49,059 bases of DNA from an uncultured Schlesneria sp. (GTDB lineage: Bacteria; Planctomycetota; Planctomycetia; Planctomycetales; Planctomycetaceae). Shown here in pieces: positions 26,511 through 36,492 of this stretch (within the stretch, counting starts at the first letter, position 1; each line of letters opens with the position of its first letter). The stretch spans positions 1 to 49,059 of the forward strand of contig CAILLA010000205.1 of assembly GCA_903834925.1 (NCBI GenBank). Reading direction: 5' to 3'. A model generated the notes under the pieces. It had not been told where the DNA came from. It saw only the letters and a program-made list of their open reading frames with translations, and made no database searches. The position numbers were made by a program, and so were the translations under genes.

Positions 26511-27416
26511 ATGCTACTAAAACTGTCTGACGTCATCGAGATGTGTCGGGTCCCCGAAGACAAGAAGATTCGGCTGAAAGATTACCATCCGAATTGGGAA
26601 GGGAATAGCCTCGGGACAGCAGCTGACCGGCTGCGCGAGGCTCGTCGATTGCTCGTTGAAGATGTTCAGGAACTCGAGCGATCACAAGAGGTCTTATACG
26701 CATCCGATTCCTGGTCGGTATTAGTCGTCATCCAGGCGATGGATGCTGCCGGGAAAGACGGAACGATCAAGCATGTCATGTCAGGTATCAACCCAGAAGG
26801 GGTTAAGGTGGTCAGCTTCAAGCAGCCCTCGACCGAGGAACTGGACCATGACTACCTGTGGCGTTGTTCCAGGGAACTTCCGGAAAGGGGACGGATCGGA
26901 ATCTTCAATCGGTCCTATTATGAGGAAGTTCTCGTGGTGAAAGTTCACCCCGAACTTGTGGCAAAACAGCGAATCCCGGGGGCGAATCCCCGCGAAAAGT
27001 CGTTTTGGAAATCACGATACAAGGAAATCAACCAGTTCGAAAAACGGCTAACTCGTAATGGCACGCGTATCGTCAAATTCTTTCTGAATATTTCGAAGGC
27101 CGAACAGAAGCGGCGATTTTTGGAGCGGATTGATGATCCCACGAAGAACTGGAAGTTTTCGCCGGGTGATTTGACCGAGCGGGCGTGTTGGGATGAATAC
27201 ATGTCTGCCTACGAAGAGATGTTGAATGCGACGAGCACGAAGTCGGCACCCTGGTTTATCATTCCCGCCGATCAAAAGGTGACAACGCACCTGTTGGTGG
27301 CGACAATTCTGTCGAGCGAAATCCGAAAATTAAACTTGGAATTTCCTACACTGACCGCATCACAGCACGAGGCACTGATCGAGTGTAAGGCAAGGCTGGA
27401 AGCGGAACCCGACTGA
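26511..27416 (+). CDS. ppk2: Polyphosphate kinase 2 family protein
   Basis: 301 residues, with an AGGAG ribosome site ahead of ATG 26511. Walker A-like MDAAGKDGT (K82, D83) and the PPK2 motif IFNRSYYEEVLVVKVHPE (about 131-148) are present. A lid segment includes INQFEKRLTRNGTRIVKFFLNISKAEQKRRFLERIDDPTKNWKFSPGDLTER. The enzyme transfers phosphate between polyphosphate and nucleotides in the cytoplasm. The length and DDPTKNWKFS context fit the single-domain, AMP/ADP-using branch, but class assignment needs alignment. Gap of 46 bases after the deleted remnant. Confidence 0.92.
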   Translation: MLLKLSDVIEMCRVPEDKKIRLKDYHPNWEGNSLGTAADRLREARRLLVEDVQELERSQEVLYASDSWSVLVVIQAMDAAGKDGTIKHVMSGINPEGVKVVSFKQPSTEELDHDYLWRCSRELPERGRIGIFNRSYYEEVLVVKVHPELVAKQRIPGANPREKSFWKSRYKEINQFEKRLTRNGTRIVKFFLNISKAEQKRRFLERIDDPTKNWKFSPGDLTERACWDEYMSAYEEMLNATSTKSAPWFIIPADQKVTTHLLVATILSSEIRKLNLEFPTLTASQHEALIECKARLEAEPD

Positions 27417-27464
27417 GATTGTCTTAATTCTTGGTCATTTAAAGTGCAAAGCGAAAGTGGACTG

Positions 27465-28322
27465 ATGCGACTGGAATCGCAGATTCTAAAGACGAAGGAC
27501 GGCATTGATCTGTTCGTTCGAAGTTATTGGCCAGATCAACCCGATCCTGGACGAGTCCTTTATTGGGTGCACGGTTTGGGTGAACATGGTGGTCGACAGG
27601 AACATGTTGCCGATGTGCTCACCGAAAACGGCTGGCGAATGATCGTGGCAGATTTACGAGGACATGGTCGGTCAGGTGGTGTTCCAACCTACGTCAAGTC
27701 ATTCGATGACTATGCGGATGATATTGCTCTCATCTGGGAACAACTCGGTTTGAACGATGCCCCGCCAGTATTGCTGGGCCACAGTATGGGTGGACTGGTA
27801 GCGGTCAGGACGGTGCAAGTAGGGCGTGTTCAACCTTCGGCTCTAGTGCTTTCGTCGCCCTTGCTGGGCTTAAAACTTCGAGTGAATCCCCTTAAGGAAA
27901 TGATCGGCCGGGTGCTCGTACGTGTCTATCCGACAGTACGTTTTTCCAATGGTATCGATCCCGCCAATATGACTCGCGATTCCGAATTCGCGGCGATGCG
28001 GCGAGGTGACACTTTGATTAATAAGACGGTAACGGCCGGCTGGTTCTTGGCCATGCAATCGGCTCTTCAAGCCGCGAAACGAGATGCCTCGAAAGTCTCA
28101 GTTCCGGTTTTGGCGCTTCAAGGTGAGAATGACCGGACGACCGATCCTGCGGCGCTGGCTGATTGGTGGGACCGAATCCAATCGACCGAAAAGGAGCTGA
28201 TTGTCTATCCCAACCATGTTCACGAATTGTTTTTTGAACCCGATTGGCGTACGACAACACTTCAAATGTTAAACTGGTTGGAACAACGGAACCGAAGTTT
28301 CGCGACAGTCAGTGACAGGTAA
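27465..28322 (+). CDS. Alpha/beta hydrolase, monoacylglycerol lipase-like
   Basis: 285 residues from ATG 27465; GTG 27444 would add seven. Oxyanion-hole VHGLGEHGGRQ (about 36-45), nucleophile elbow GHSMGG (S107), LRGHGRSGG, acid in LALQGENDRTTDP (D223) and histidine in YPNHVHELFFEP (H253). This set is typical of serine aminopeptidase S33/monoacylglycerol lipase-like enzymes (lysophospholipase group). No signal peptide, so cytoplasmic. The 3' end overlaps an alternative GTG of the next gene. Substrate not predictable. Confidence 0.88.
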   Translation: MRLESQILKTKDGIDLFVRSYWPDQPDPGRVLYWVHGLGEHGGRQEHVADVLTENGWRMIVADLRGHGRSGGVPTYVKSFDDYADDIALIWEQLGLNDAPPVLLGHSMGGLVAVRTVQVGRVQPSALVLSSPLLGLKLRVNPLKEMIGRVLVRVYPTVRFSNGIDPANMTRDSEFAAMRRGDTLINKTVTAGWFLAMQSALQAAKRDASKVSVPVLALQGENDRTTDPAALADWWDRIQSTEKELIVYPNHVHELFFEPDWRTTTLQMLNWLEQRNRSFATVSDR

Positions 28323-28329
28323 CAAGACG

Positions 28330-31263
28330 ATGAATGAACACGTTGTGCGACATTTCAACCTCGCTAACATCAACATCAGGGCGGCTCGACTCTGTTTGCT
28401 TGGGCTGATGGCGATAATGCCGTCGGCCAGGACAATCGTTGCAGACGAAGGTCCATCGCTTCCGCCAGCCGCCAAGCGAGATGTCACATTCAAAGCCGAT
28501 ATCGAGCCGATCTTTCGTGATCACTGTATCAAGTGTCATGGAAAGGATAAGCAACGTGGCGATCTCCGGCTTGATGAGAAAGCGGCCGCTCTGAAAGGGG
28601 GCGAAAGTTTTGCTCCCGCGATTATTCCTGGGAACGGAACGGACAGTCCGCTGGTTCGTTTTACTGCCGGAGTGGTTGAGGGGATGCAGATGCCGCCTGA
28701 GGGTGAACGGAAGCTCTCGAACGATGAGATTGGATTACTTCGCGCCTGGATCGATCAAGGGGCCAAATGGCCAGATGCGCCTGCTCCGAAAGGTGAGGTC
28801 ATTCAACATTGGTCGTTCCAGACACTGAAGCGACCCGCAATCCCTTCTGTTTCCAACACGAATCCAAATTGGTCCCAAAATCCAATCGATTCGTTTGTTG
28901 TCGAAAAGTTGGAAGGGACGAATGGGTCACAAAACGGCGTCAAGTCAAATGGACTTGAGCCATCCGCTGAAGCCGATCGTGTCACGTTAATTCGTCGACT
29001 GACTTTCGATCTGATCGGACTCCCTGCGACACCTGACGAGGTCGCTGAGTTTTTATCTGACACGCATACCGACGCTTTCGAACGGCTTGTTGATCGCTTG
29101 CTGGCATCGCCGCATTTTGGTGAACGCTGGGCACGCCATTGGTTGGATGTAGTGAAGTTCGCGGAAAGTGACGGTTTTGAAACGAATCAACCTCGGCCCA
29201 ATGCCTGGCCGTATCGGGATTACGTCATTCGAGCGTTTAATGAGGATAAGCCAGTTAATCATTTCTTGTTTGAACAACTGGCGGGTGATACGGTGGGCAT
29301 CGACGAGGCGACTGGGTTTCTGGTGTCAGGCGCAATGGATCGAGTCAAAAGCCCCGATCCCGGCCTGACTGCACAACAACGTGCGGACGAGTTGCATGAA
29401 ATGATCAGCACGACATCCAGTGCCTTCATCGGGCTGACCGTCGGATGCGCTCGCTGCCACAATCACAAATTCGACCCGATTACACAGACCGACTATTACG
29501 GTTTGAAAGCCGTGTTTTCCGGTGTCCAGCATGGTGATCGACCGATGAAGACTGCCGACTCTGAGCGACGGCAGAGATCAATGGATTCGATTCGCGAGGA
29601 ATTGATTGTCGTGGATCGGGAAATATCGCGATTTGTCGAATTGAGTGCCGAACGCGAATTGCAGAATCCGAATCCCTCTCGGTTTCGACCGCCTGTTCAA
29701 CGTCAAGCCAATGTCGAGAAGTTTGCTCCCGTGAACGCGAGGTTTGTCAGATTCAGCATTGAAGCAACAACAGGAGGTGAACCGTGTCTCGACGAGCTCG
29801 AAGTCTTCGAGTCAAAAACACAATCGGGGATGAAACCCCGAAATGTGGCATTGGCATCTCATGGGACTGTTGCCACAGCGTCATCGAGTTTGCCGGGATA
29901 TGAAATCCACCAGCTGAAATTCGTCAACGACGGGCGATACGGAAATTCGGCAAGTTGGATTTCAAACGAGCCGGGACGTGGTTGGGTGATGCTTGAGTTT
30001 GTCGAACCATTCGAGATCGACCGTATTTTGTGGAGTCGCGACCGACCCGATGATGGCAAGTTTCAAGATCGAATTCCAACACGATATCGTATTGAAGCGG
30101 GACTGACGGTCGAAACTTTGAAAGTTGTGGCCACGTCAGATGATCGGAAGCCCTTTAACGGTCAGGCAACATCCCCACCCACATTTGACGGGTTGAATGC
30201 CGAGGAACGAACAGCCGCAAAACAGCTGACAATCCACCGTGAATCGCTTCAGCAGCGGCTGCAATCGCTTTCCAAGATGGATGTCGTTTACGCAGGCCGA
30301 CTTGTCACGCCAGAGCCGACGTATCGGCTTCATCGTGGAGACCCTCTCCAACCAAAAGAAGCGACGGCACCAGCGGGATTGAGTTCATTCGGTTCACAAT
30401 GGCAGTTAGGAATCGAAGCGTCCGATACCGAACGACGCCGAGCGTTGGCAGACTGGATCATTTCGGCAAATCACCCGTTAACGGCACGCGTGATGGCCAA
30501 TCGAATCTGGCAATTTCATTTTGGCCAGGGACTTGTTTCAACGCCGAGCGATCTTGGCCGTAACGGTGTTCTGCCATCACATCCAACGCTTTTGGATTGG
30601 TTGGGAAGCGAAATGCGTGCTAACGGTTTCCCCAAACGACTGCATCGGTTGATGGTCACATCCGCTACATACCGTCAGTCGAGCGAAGCACGACCGGATG
30701 CCATTCAGTCGGATGCTGCGACGAGGCTTTTGTGGCGATACCCGCCTCGAAGACTTGAGGCAGAAGCGATCCGTGATGCCGTTCTTTCGATCGCCGGAAA
30801 CATTGACGATCGAATGTATGGCCCAGGGTTTGATTTGTTTGAGTCAAATACGAACTACGTGAAGGTCTATAACTCAAAGCGTGAGTTCGGGCCTGCTGAG
30901 TGGCGTCGGATGGTTTATCAGTCGAAGCCACGCATGCAACTCGACGAGATCTTCGGCCAGTTTGATTGCCCAGACGCCGGCCAGATCGCACCGAAAAGAA
31001 CGTCGTCCATCACGGCGTTGCAAGCACTCAATCTGCTCAACAGCCGGTTCATCTTCCGACAAGCCTCAGAATTCGCAAATCGCTTACGTCGAGATGCAGG
31101 AGACGATCCTGCTGCACAAATCCGTCAGGCGTTTCAGCTGACTTTTCATCGTCAACCGACCGCCGTTGAATTAACGGAGGCAATTGATCTGATTCAAACA
31201 CATGGATTGGAGGCATTCTGTCGAGCAACGTTCAATGCCAATGAATTTCTGTTCGTCTTCTGA
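28330..31263 (+). CDS. PSCyt1 / DUF1549 / discoidin-like / DUF1553 protein
   Basis: 977 residues from ATG 28330; GTG 28312 overlaps the hydrolase gene. N-terminal hydrophobic signal (ARLCLLGLMAIMPSARTIVA), PSCyt1 haem motif C66-I-K-C69-H70 with RGDLRLDEKAAAL, DUF1549 ending in GCARCHNHKFDPITQTDYYGL, then an inserted domain (about 475-610) with VRFSIEATTGGEPCLDELEVFES and GWVMLEFVEPFEIDRILWSRD, matching an F5/8 type C (discoidin) fold. DUF1553 follows (RRALADWIISANHPLTARVMANRIWQFHFGQG). Exported; probably carbohydrate-binding. Unlike the gene at 4868 it has no DUF1501 partner next to it. Confidence 0.9.
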   Translation: MNEHVVRHFNLANINIRAARLCLLGLMAIMPSARTIVADEGPSLPPAAKRDVTFKADIEPIFRDHCIKCHGKDKQRGDLRLDEKAAALKGGESFAPAIIPGNGTDSPLVRFTAGVVEGMQMPPEGERKLSNDEIGLLRAWIDQGAKWPDAPAPKGEVIQHWSFQTLKRPAIPSVSNTNPNWSQNPIDSFVVEKLEGTNGSQNGVKSNGLEPSAEADRVTLIRRLTFDLIGLPATPDEVAEFLSDTHTDAFERLVDRLLASPHFGERWARHWLDVVKFAESDGFETNQPRPNAWPYRDYVIRAFNEDKPVNHFLFEQLAGDTVGIDEATGFLVSGAMDRVKSPDPGLTAQQRADELHEMISTTSSAFIGLTVGCARCHNHKFDPITQTDYYGLKAVFSGVQHGDRPMKTADSERRQRSMDSIREELIVVDREISRFVELSAERELQNPNPSRFRPPVQRQANVEKFAPVNARFVRFSIEATTGGEPCLDELEVFESKTQSGMKPRNVALASHGTVATASSSLPGYEIHQLKFVNDGRYGNSASWISNEPGRGWVMLEFVEPFEIDRILWSRDRPDDGKFQDRIPTRYRIEAGLTVETLKVVATSDDRKPFNGQATSPPTFDGLNAEERTAAKQLTIHRESLQQRLQSLSKMDVVYAGRLVTPEPTYRLHRGDPLQPKEATAPAGLSSFGSQWQLGIEASDTERRRALADWIISANHPLTARVMANRIWQFHFGQGLVSTPSDLGRNGVLPSHPTLLDWLGSEMRANGFPKRLHRLMVTSATYRQSSEARPDAIQSDAATRLLWRYPPRRLEAEAIRDAVLSIAGNIDDRMYGPGFDLFESNTNYVKVYNSKREFGPAEWRRMVYQSKPRMQLDEIFGQFDCPDAGQIAPKRTSSITALQALNLLNSRFIFRQASEFANRLRRDAGDDPAAQIRQAFQLTFHRQPTAVELTEAIDLIQTHGLEAFCRATFNANEFLFVF

Positions 31264-31267
31264 AAAG

Positions 31268-32389
31268 TCAGAATGAATTCTGACCACCTTGGCCACCTTG
31301 CCCGCCGCCGCCCTGTCCACCCTTTTTCGGTTTGCTGATCGAAAGCTCGGTGATCTTATACTCGTCGTCCTTATCCTTCTTCACGGTGAAGGTGATCACC
31401 TGGTTTTTCTTGTTACGGAGAGACCGTTTGGTAGTCGTTTGGCTTGGATTTGGCTGGAGCTCGTTGATTGGAGAAATCGCGTTTGTAATTTCTTCGAGCT
31501 TTTCCTCGGATAACTCCCCATCACGGATCTGGCCGATCAATCCTTTCGCCTTGGGACTGACAAACTCACCCGCCGCCGCGGTGTCTCCATCTGCAATCGC
31601 AACGCAGAATCGATAGAGGATATCTTCAACGCTTCCTGGAGTCAGGTTTCCACCGGGGCCACCTGCCCCACCGGGTTGCCCTTGCATTGCGCCATTCGGT
31701 CCACGCATTTGAGCCATCCCAGGATTGGGACCGTTTAAACCACCGGGAGCACCCATTCCAGGCGCGTTGCCTTGGCCCCCTGGAGGCGCTGCCATACCTG
31801 ACCCGCCTGGCGGAGTCGTGTGTGCTCCACCCGGAGCACCTGCCATTCCACCTGGAGGGGCTGCCATACCTCCCGCCCCTGGCGGGGACGTGTGTGCTCC
31901 GCCTGGAGGAGCTGTCATTGCACCGGGATTAGCACCACCAGGTGGTGATCCCATACCGCTCGGTGGTGCCGCCATACCTGGGCCGGCATGGGCCATCATT
32001 TTTGATGTATCCATGTTCGGAGCGCTATTTGAATTCGCGCCAGGAGGAAGTCCTGGAGACATGTGGGCACCCATATTGGGCGCCGTAGGCGATCCTGGAG
32101 GGCTGCCCATGCCTGGAGGGCTACCCATACCTGGGGGGCTGCCCATGCCTTGTGGAGCCGACATCTGCATATTCGCCATGTTCATGTGGCCTGCGCCAGG
32201 TGCGCTGCCTTGGCCAGCTGGCATACCAGGTTTTCCCGGTGCCGCCATTCCGACTGGTGCAACGGCGGTCGTCTGCCCTGGAACGGCAGTCGTTGTCCCT
32301 TGCGTGTTACTCGATCCACAGCCGACCAGACTTGCGGCCACGATCAACGCCAAAGAATCCTGCCATACCTTGAAACGGTTGCAGATCAT
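31268..32389 (-). CDS. Gly/Pro/Met-rich lipoprotein
   Basis: 373 residues from ATG 32389 (a GTG at 32398 is the alternative). Lipobox LVGCGSS predicts a lipidated cysteine near residue 24. Residues about 40-245 are low-complexity GMGSPPG, MAAPPGG and GGAHTSPPG repeats. A folded C-terminal domain (about 250-345) reads EDILYRFCVAIADGDTAAAGEFVSPKAKGLIGQIRDGELSEEKLEEI, then NKKNQVITFTVKKDKDDEYKITELSI, a beta pattern near NTF2/DUF4878-like folds. It ends in a GGQGG tail. Likely a tethered envelope protein; role unknown. It converges with the cytochrome gene, five bases apart. Confidence 0.75.
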   Translation of the reverse strand: MICNRFKVWQDSLALIVAASLVGCGSSNTQGTTTAVPGQTTAVAPVGMAAPGKPGMPAGQGSAPGAGHMNMANMQMSAPQGMGSPPGMGSPPGMGSPPGSPTAPNMGAHMSPGLPPGANSNSAPNMDTSKMMAHAGPGMAAPPSGMGSPPGGANPGAMTAPPGGAHTSPPGAGGMAAPPGGMAGAPGGAHTTPPGGSGMAAPPGGQGNAPGMGAPGGLNGPNPGMAQMRGPNGAMQGQPGGAGGPGGNLTPGSVEDILYRFCVAIADGDTAAAGEFVSPKAKGLIGQIRDGELSEEKLEEITNAISPINELQPNPSQTTTKRSLRNKKNQVITFTVKKDKDDEYKITELSISKPKKGGQGGGGQGGQGGQNSF

Positions 32390-32570
32390 TGTGAACACCT
32401 TGAATCGAAAACGGGAACGACGTGAACGCTCCGATAGCCTTGCCGATCAAAACAAATGGCAAAACCAACGGGCGTAAGTTCCTTGACTATGCCAATTTTC
32501 GAACGGTATTGCAAGTTCTTGGTGAAATTACGGGAATTCCGAAAAATCTCTGTTGCTTACTTGCTTCACA

Positions 32571-33680
32571 TTAATCCGACGTTGAAACCCAGATTTTCGA
32601 CAAATGATGGCAAGGATCGTTCCCAACCCGTATCGGCGACGTCGAGATGAGGCGATTGTCTGCGACCGAATTTTGAACGTCTGATTGGACTGTTGGCCCG
32701 TGAAGCCAGGCGCCGCGATTCCCTGCACCGATCAGTCGCCGCAGGCCAAGGCTCAGTCGCCCCATCGTCCACCGGGCGTTGATATCCTGCAACGGACGAA
32801 TTCGAAGGGAATTATCCGCGTCTCGGTACAACATGGCATCGATTCCGAGTGGACCGAAATAACCACGTGACTGTACGTACACGGCTGCACTCAATGCCGT
32901 TTTCGTCGCCTCCTCCCATAAGTCATGGTTCGCGAGTAATCGTGACTCGTAACCAGCAAACCAGCTTCCCGCATACTGCCCGCGTTCATCCACAATCATC
33001 GGTAAAACACCGAGCAATTGAGGCGGTCCGTCTTTCGGGATCTCAATCTGGATTCCCACCTCATCCACTCGTTCGACCCACGGTTCGAAAAACACAGCTC
33101 CATGTTGTTTCAGGCGGCGACGAACCCAATTCTTGTCTGCATCTGATGCCGGACCTCGCCCTAATATTCGCTCGCGAGCCGACATGCCAAACTCGGCCTT
33201 CACCACCCATCGACGGTCAGAACTTTCCTCATTGGCAATCGCTTCATCGAATTGTTCCACGGCCTCAATTCTTCGCGAATCTTGCAATCCGACGTTCCCG
33301 TTTTGTTCCAACTGATGGGACGTGGCCCGCGAATTGGCGAGCCGAACAGCGTCTTCCGATGGTGCGTTAGTTCCCCACCCAAACTGGTTTGCCAATTTCC
33401 GAACCTCTGGCGACCAGCCCCACGGAACGAATTCAACTTCGCGAGGAATGTCCGATAGCGATGTGACAGGCACAATCCGAGGCAAACCCATCTGAGCCGC
33501 TTCGTCAAAAAAAAACGGATCAATCGAAGAGGGAGTCCAGACCCAGTCGCCGTCGTCAGCCACTGCCAGCCAACTGGTTGCCAATTCCGCATTCAATCGT
33601 CTTAATGCCGCAGAAGGCTCGCGAGTTGGATCGGCAAGACGATGTTCGAAGTCGAAATTGCCATAGAAAAATCGAGGCAT
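32571..33680 (-). CDS. ATP-grasp-like enzyme
   Basis: 369 residues, no signal peptide. ATP-grasp character: RWVVKAEFGMSARERILGRG (nucleotide-binding lysine and loop), VFFEPWVERVDEVGIQIEI, YFGPLGIDAMLYRDADNSLRIRPLQDINARWTMGRLSLGLRR (metal-binding Asp/Asn near the end). The N-terminal ~150 residues form the pre-ATP domain. ATP-grasp enzymes join a carboxylate to an amine or thiol using ATP. The last ~45 residues look unstructured. It is divergent from a PLP-dependent decarboxylase 100 bases away, so a joint role in a small-molecule or peptide-like product is possible. Substrates unknown. Confidence 0.7.
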   Translation of the reverse strand: MPRFFYGNFDFEHRLADPTREPSAALRRLNAELATSWLAVADDGDWVWTPSSIDPFFFDEAAQMGLPRIVPVTSLSDIPREVEFVPWGWSPEVRKLANQFGWGTNAPSEDAVRLANSRATSHQLEQNGNVGLQDSRRIEAVEQFDEAIANEESSDRRWVVKAEFGMSARERILGRGPASDADKNWVRRRLKQHGAVFFEPWVERVDEVGIQIEIPKDGPPQLLGVLPMIVDERGQYAGSWFAGYESRLLANHDLWEEATKTALSAAVYVQSRGYFGPLGIDAMLYRDADNSLRIRPLQDINARWTMGRLSLGLRRLIGAGNRGAWLHGPTVQSDVQNSVADNRLISTSPIRVGNDPCHHLSKIWVSTSD

Positions 33681-33781
33681 CCGTTAAACGCTTTCCTAAT
33701 ATGACACGTTTCTGCAATCTCTGTTAGAACTCGTCATTAACCTCATACTTGGATCAGTCGAACAATTCCGGAAACAGCCTG

Positions 33782-35440
33782 ATGTCCGCTCCTTATCTCG
33801 ATCTTGTGATGTCACTCCGGCAAGGATTTCCTCAACCGGTTTCTGATCGCGTCCATGATGCCTATTTCGTGTTTTCATTTCTGCGGGCACTTGATCAACT
33901 CGATGGAATGAAATCGGTGACACCATTGCTGGGTAAGGCCGAGACGCTCGACTATGACGCCGCCAAACGCTCGCAAGTCGCCGATGGCCCCCTGCCACTC
34001 GAGCAAGTGACCCAAACCCTGGTCGAACACCTTTCAGGAATGTTCATCTGGGGCCATCCGCGAGCGCAGATTAATGTCATTCCTCCCCCAACGATCGCCA
34101 GCATTATCGGTGGTTTGCTCCCTTCAATCTATAACCCCAATCTGGTCAGCGAAGAATCGTCACGACAGGTCGCGGTCGCTGAAGTCGAAGTTTCGTCGAT
34201 GACGGCAGATCTGGTTGGGTACAACCCCAGTCAGTCAGCCGGTCTGTTTACGTTCGGTGGTACGGGAACGTTGTTGTACGGCGTGAAGCTGGGATTAGAA
34301 AAGGCTTGTCCGGGAACGGCACAACATGGTGCCCGTGAGCGTGCGGTGATTTTCTGTTCCGAACGAGCCCATTACGCCTGTCTGACCGTGGCAAACTGGC
34401 TCGGGATTGGGCGAGAGAACGTCATTCAGATTCCCTGCTCTCCCGAAAACGAAATGCGAACGTGCCTGCTCGAATCGATGGCTCGCGATGTCTTGAAAGA
34501 CGGAGGCAAAATCGCTGCGATTGTTGCCACCATGGGAACGACTGACCATTTCGGTCTGGATGATCTGAAGTCGATCCACGAAATCCGCGACCGGCTGGTC
34601 GATGAGTTCCATCTGGATTATCACCCACACATTCACGCAGACGCGGTCATCGGTTGGGCCTGGTCGGTCTTTAATGATTACAACTTTGACGCCAATCCGC
34701 TTGGTTTTCGGCATCGAACGGTCAGAGCACTCGCTGGAACACGACGCCGCATCCGCCAACTTCCCCTGGCTGATTCCGTTGGGATCGACTTTCACAAGAC
34801 AGGATTCACCCCCTATGTCTCAAGCCTGTTTCTCGTGAAAAACTCGATCGATCTCGAACTGATCACGCGAAAACAATCTGATACGCCTTACCTGTTTCAC
34901 GATGGCCACTATCACCCCGGCCGGTACACTCTCGAAACATCGCGAAGCGGCAGTGCCCCCATGTCCGCCTTGGCCAACCTGCGATTGTTCGGTAAGGACG
35001 GCCTGCGTGCGTTGCTGGGCCATGTCGTCGCCATGGCTGAAGTCTTGAGGGAACAGCTTGAAGGACATGCGTCGACGACTGTCGTTAACCGAGGTAACTT
35101 TGGGCCGGTCACGTTATTTCGTGTCTATCCTGACGGTGTCGATACGTTTGGGGTGACCGAACGCGAACAGAAAGACGCTTCGTATCGGGACCAGCTTCGG
35201 ATTCACAACGAATACAACCGACGCATTTATCAGGTTGTGCAAGCGGACGCACTGCACGGGGATGGCGTCGTGATTTCATTGACCGATTGCTATCGCGAAA
35301 CGGATTACGGCGAACCAATGGTCGCTTTGAAGAGTTATCTGCTGAGTCCCTTTGCCGAAGAACAATACATCAATGCCGTACTCGAATCGCTTTGGAAAGC
35401 CCGTGCAACCATTGCCGCTGAATCCGTTAAAACAAATTGA
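33782..35440 (+). CDS. PLP-dependent group II decarboxylase
   Basis: 552 residues from ATG 33782; TTG 33749 is the alternative. Substrate/PLP region: INVIPPPTIASIIGGLLPSIYNPNLVSEESS, FTFGGTGTLLYGVKLGLEKA, HIHADAVIGWAWS (ring-stacking His and Asp) and the Schiff-base lysine K339 in SVGIDFHKTGFTPY. Fold type I, related to aromatic amino-acid and glutamate decarboxylases, cytoplasmic. The amino acid used cannot be fixed from motifs. Divergent from the ATP-grasp gene, suggesting a shared control region of about 100 bases. Confidence 0.88.
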   Translation: MSAPYLDLVMSLRQGFPQPVSDRVHDAYFVFSFLRALDQLDGMKSVTPLLGKAETLDYDAAKRSQVADGPLPLEQVTQTLVEHLSGMFIWGHPRAQINVIPPPTIASIIGGLLPSIYNPNLVSEESSRQVAVAEVEVSSMTADLVGYNPSQSAGLFTFGGTGTLLYGVKLGLEKACPGTAQHGARERAVIFCSERAHYACLTVANWLGIGRENVIQIPCSPENEMRTCLLESMARDVLKDGGKIAAIVATMGTTDHFGLDDLKSIHEIRDRLVDEFHLDYHPHIHADAVIGWAWSVFNDYNFDANPLGFRHRTVRALAGTRRRIRQLPLADSVGIDFHKTGFTPYVSSLFLVKNSIDLELITRKQSDTPYLFHDGHYHPGRYTLETSRSGSAPMSALANLRLFGKDGLRALLGHVVAMAEVLREQLEGHASTTVVNRGNFGPVTLFRVYPDGVDTFGVTEREQKDASYRDQLRIHNEYNRRIYQVVQADALHGDGVVISLTDCYRETDYGEPMVALKSYLLSPFAEEQYINAVLESLWKARATIAAESVKTN

Positions 35441-35511
35441 TCTGAAATTGCAGGGGGTGGATTGCATTTTTTGTGGAAGCATCTCGTCCAGCCTCCATTT
35501 AATTTTGTGTT

Positions 35512-35531
35512 GCACGGGCTGAAGCCCATGC
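35512..35531. repeat. Short interspersed hairpin
   Basis: GCACGGGCT, loop GAA, GCCCATGC then TACGGG. GGGCT/AGCCC stem. Sits in the 246-base gap after the decarboxylase. Resembles small REP-like repeats common between planctomycete genes. Confidence 0.45.
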
Positions 35532-35686
35532 TACGGGTTTTGGATCGCCTTTTTCGACTTACACAATCTGACATCCTCGGCGCGTTGTTGGTTCATCCAG
35601 TCCACCATAGAATCTGTGGGTAAGCGCTCGTGACCTGCAAGCTGAGTCGTTTGTGATTCACCCGCCGACCGTATGAAAGACGTTTC

Positions 35687-36478
35687 ATGTTGCCCCGCCG
35701 AGAAGTATTTCCCCATGTCATCGAGATGAACTACCAGGCCCGACAAAGGCTCGGCTGTTCTGTGTATCTTGTACACGATGCGGGGGAGTGGATGTTGATC
35801 GACATCGGTTTTGAAGAGACGACTGACGAGATCATCAATATGATTCGCCAGATGGACTTTTCGCTGGTCAATTGCAAATACCTCATTGCCACACATGCCG
35901 ACGTTGACCACATTCAGGGGCTGAAACGAGCCAAGGAACTGCTACCAAACGCATTGATCGTCTCACATCCAGATTGCCAGCAATTGCTCGCCAGCGGGGA
36001 TCGGATCGTGACCTATGCGGAAATCGCCGCTCAAGGAATCTCAATCGATCTTCCTGAGATTAAGGTCGAACAAACGATCAATGAAGGTGACACGTTAACG
36101 GTTGGAAAACTGTCGCTGGATGTCTGGAATACCCCAGGTCATACCCCAAGCCAGCTGGCGTTTCGACTTGGCGACCTGTTGTTCTCGGGTGACAATATTT
36201 ATCGTGACGGAGGTGTCGGAAACATTGACGCCCATCACGGGTCGGATATCCCGGCGTTTATCAAATCACTTGAACGAATCCGTGATTCCGATGTGAAATG
36301 GCTGCTACCCAGTCATGGCCCGATCTTTCGCAAGAATGATGCACAGCTTCAAAAGACGATCGATCGACTGACCGGATACCAGCACATGGCCGATTTCGGA
36401 ACTTGTGCCGTTGATTGGCCGTTGCTGGATGAATGGGAAGAAGAACTCGTTCGCGGATTCGATCCGGACAACGCGTGA
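35687..36478 (+). CDS. Metallo-beta-lactamase fold hydrolase, variant metal site
   Basis: 263 residues; ATG 35726 is a second possible start. MBL landmarks: [31 protein letters not shown] (H70, D72, D74, H75), [25 protein letters not shown] (H152, D169) and LLPSHGP (H210). The usual H-x-H-x-D-H has Asp instead of the second His. Such a change occurs in some MBL subfamilies and may alter metal choice. Likely a cytoplasmic hydrolase of thioester, lactone or phosphoester bonds. It converges with nadC. Confidence 0.85.
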   Translation: MLPRREVFPHVIEMNYQARQRLGCSVYLVHDAGEWMLIDIGFEETTDEIINMIRQMDFSLVNCKYLIATHADVDHIQGLKRAKELLPNALIVSHPDCQQLLASGDRIVTYAEIAAQGISIDLPEIKVEQTINEGDTLTVGKLSLDVWNTPGHTPSQLAFRLGDLLFSGDNIYRDGGVGNIDAHHGSDIPAFIKSLERIRDSDVKWLLPSHGPIFRKNDAQLQKTIDRLTGYQHMADFGTCAVDWPLLDEWEEELVRGFDPDNA

Positions 36479-36492
36479 AGCCGCGCCTGCCA

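Noticed and set aside
31687-32477. Plus-strand Pro/Gly-rich frames opposite the lipoprotein
   Set aside because: Composition shadow of the PPG-rich minus-strand lipoprotein, which has a lipobox.
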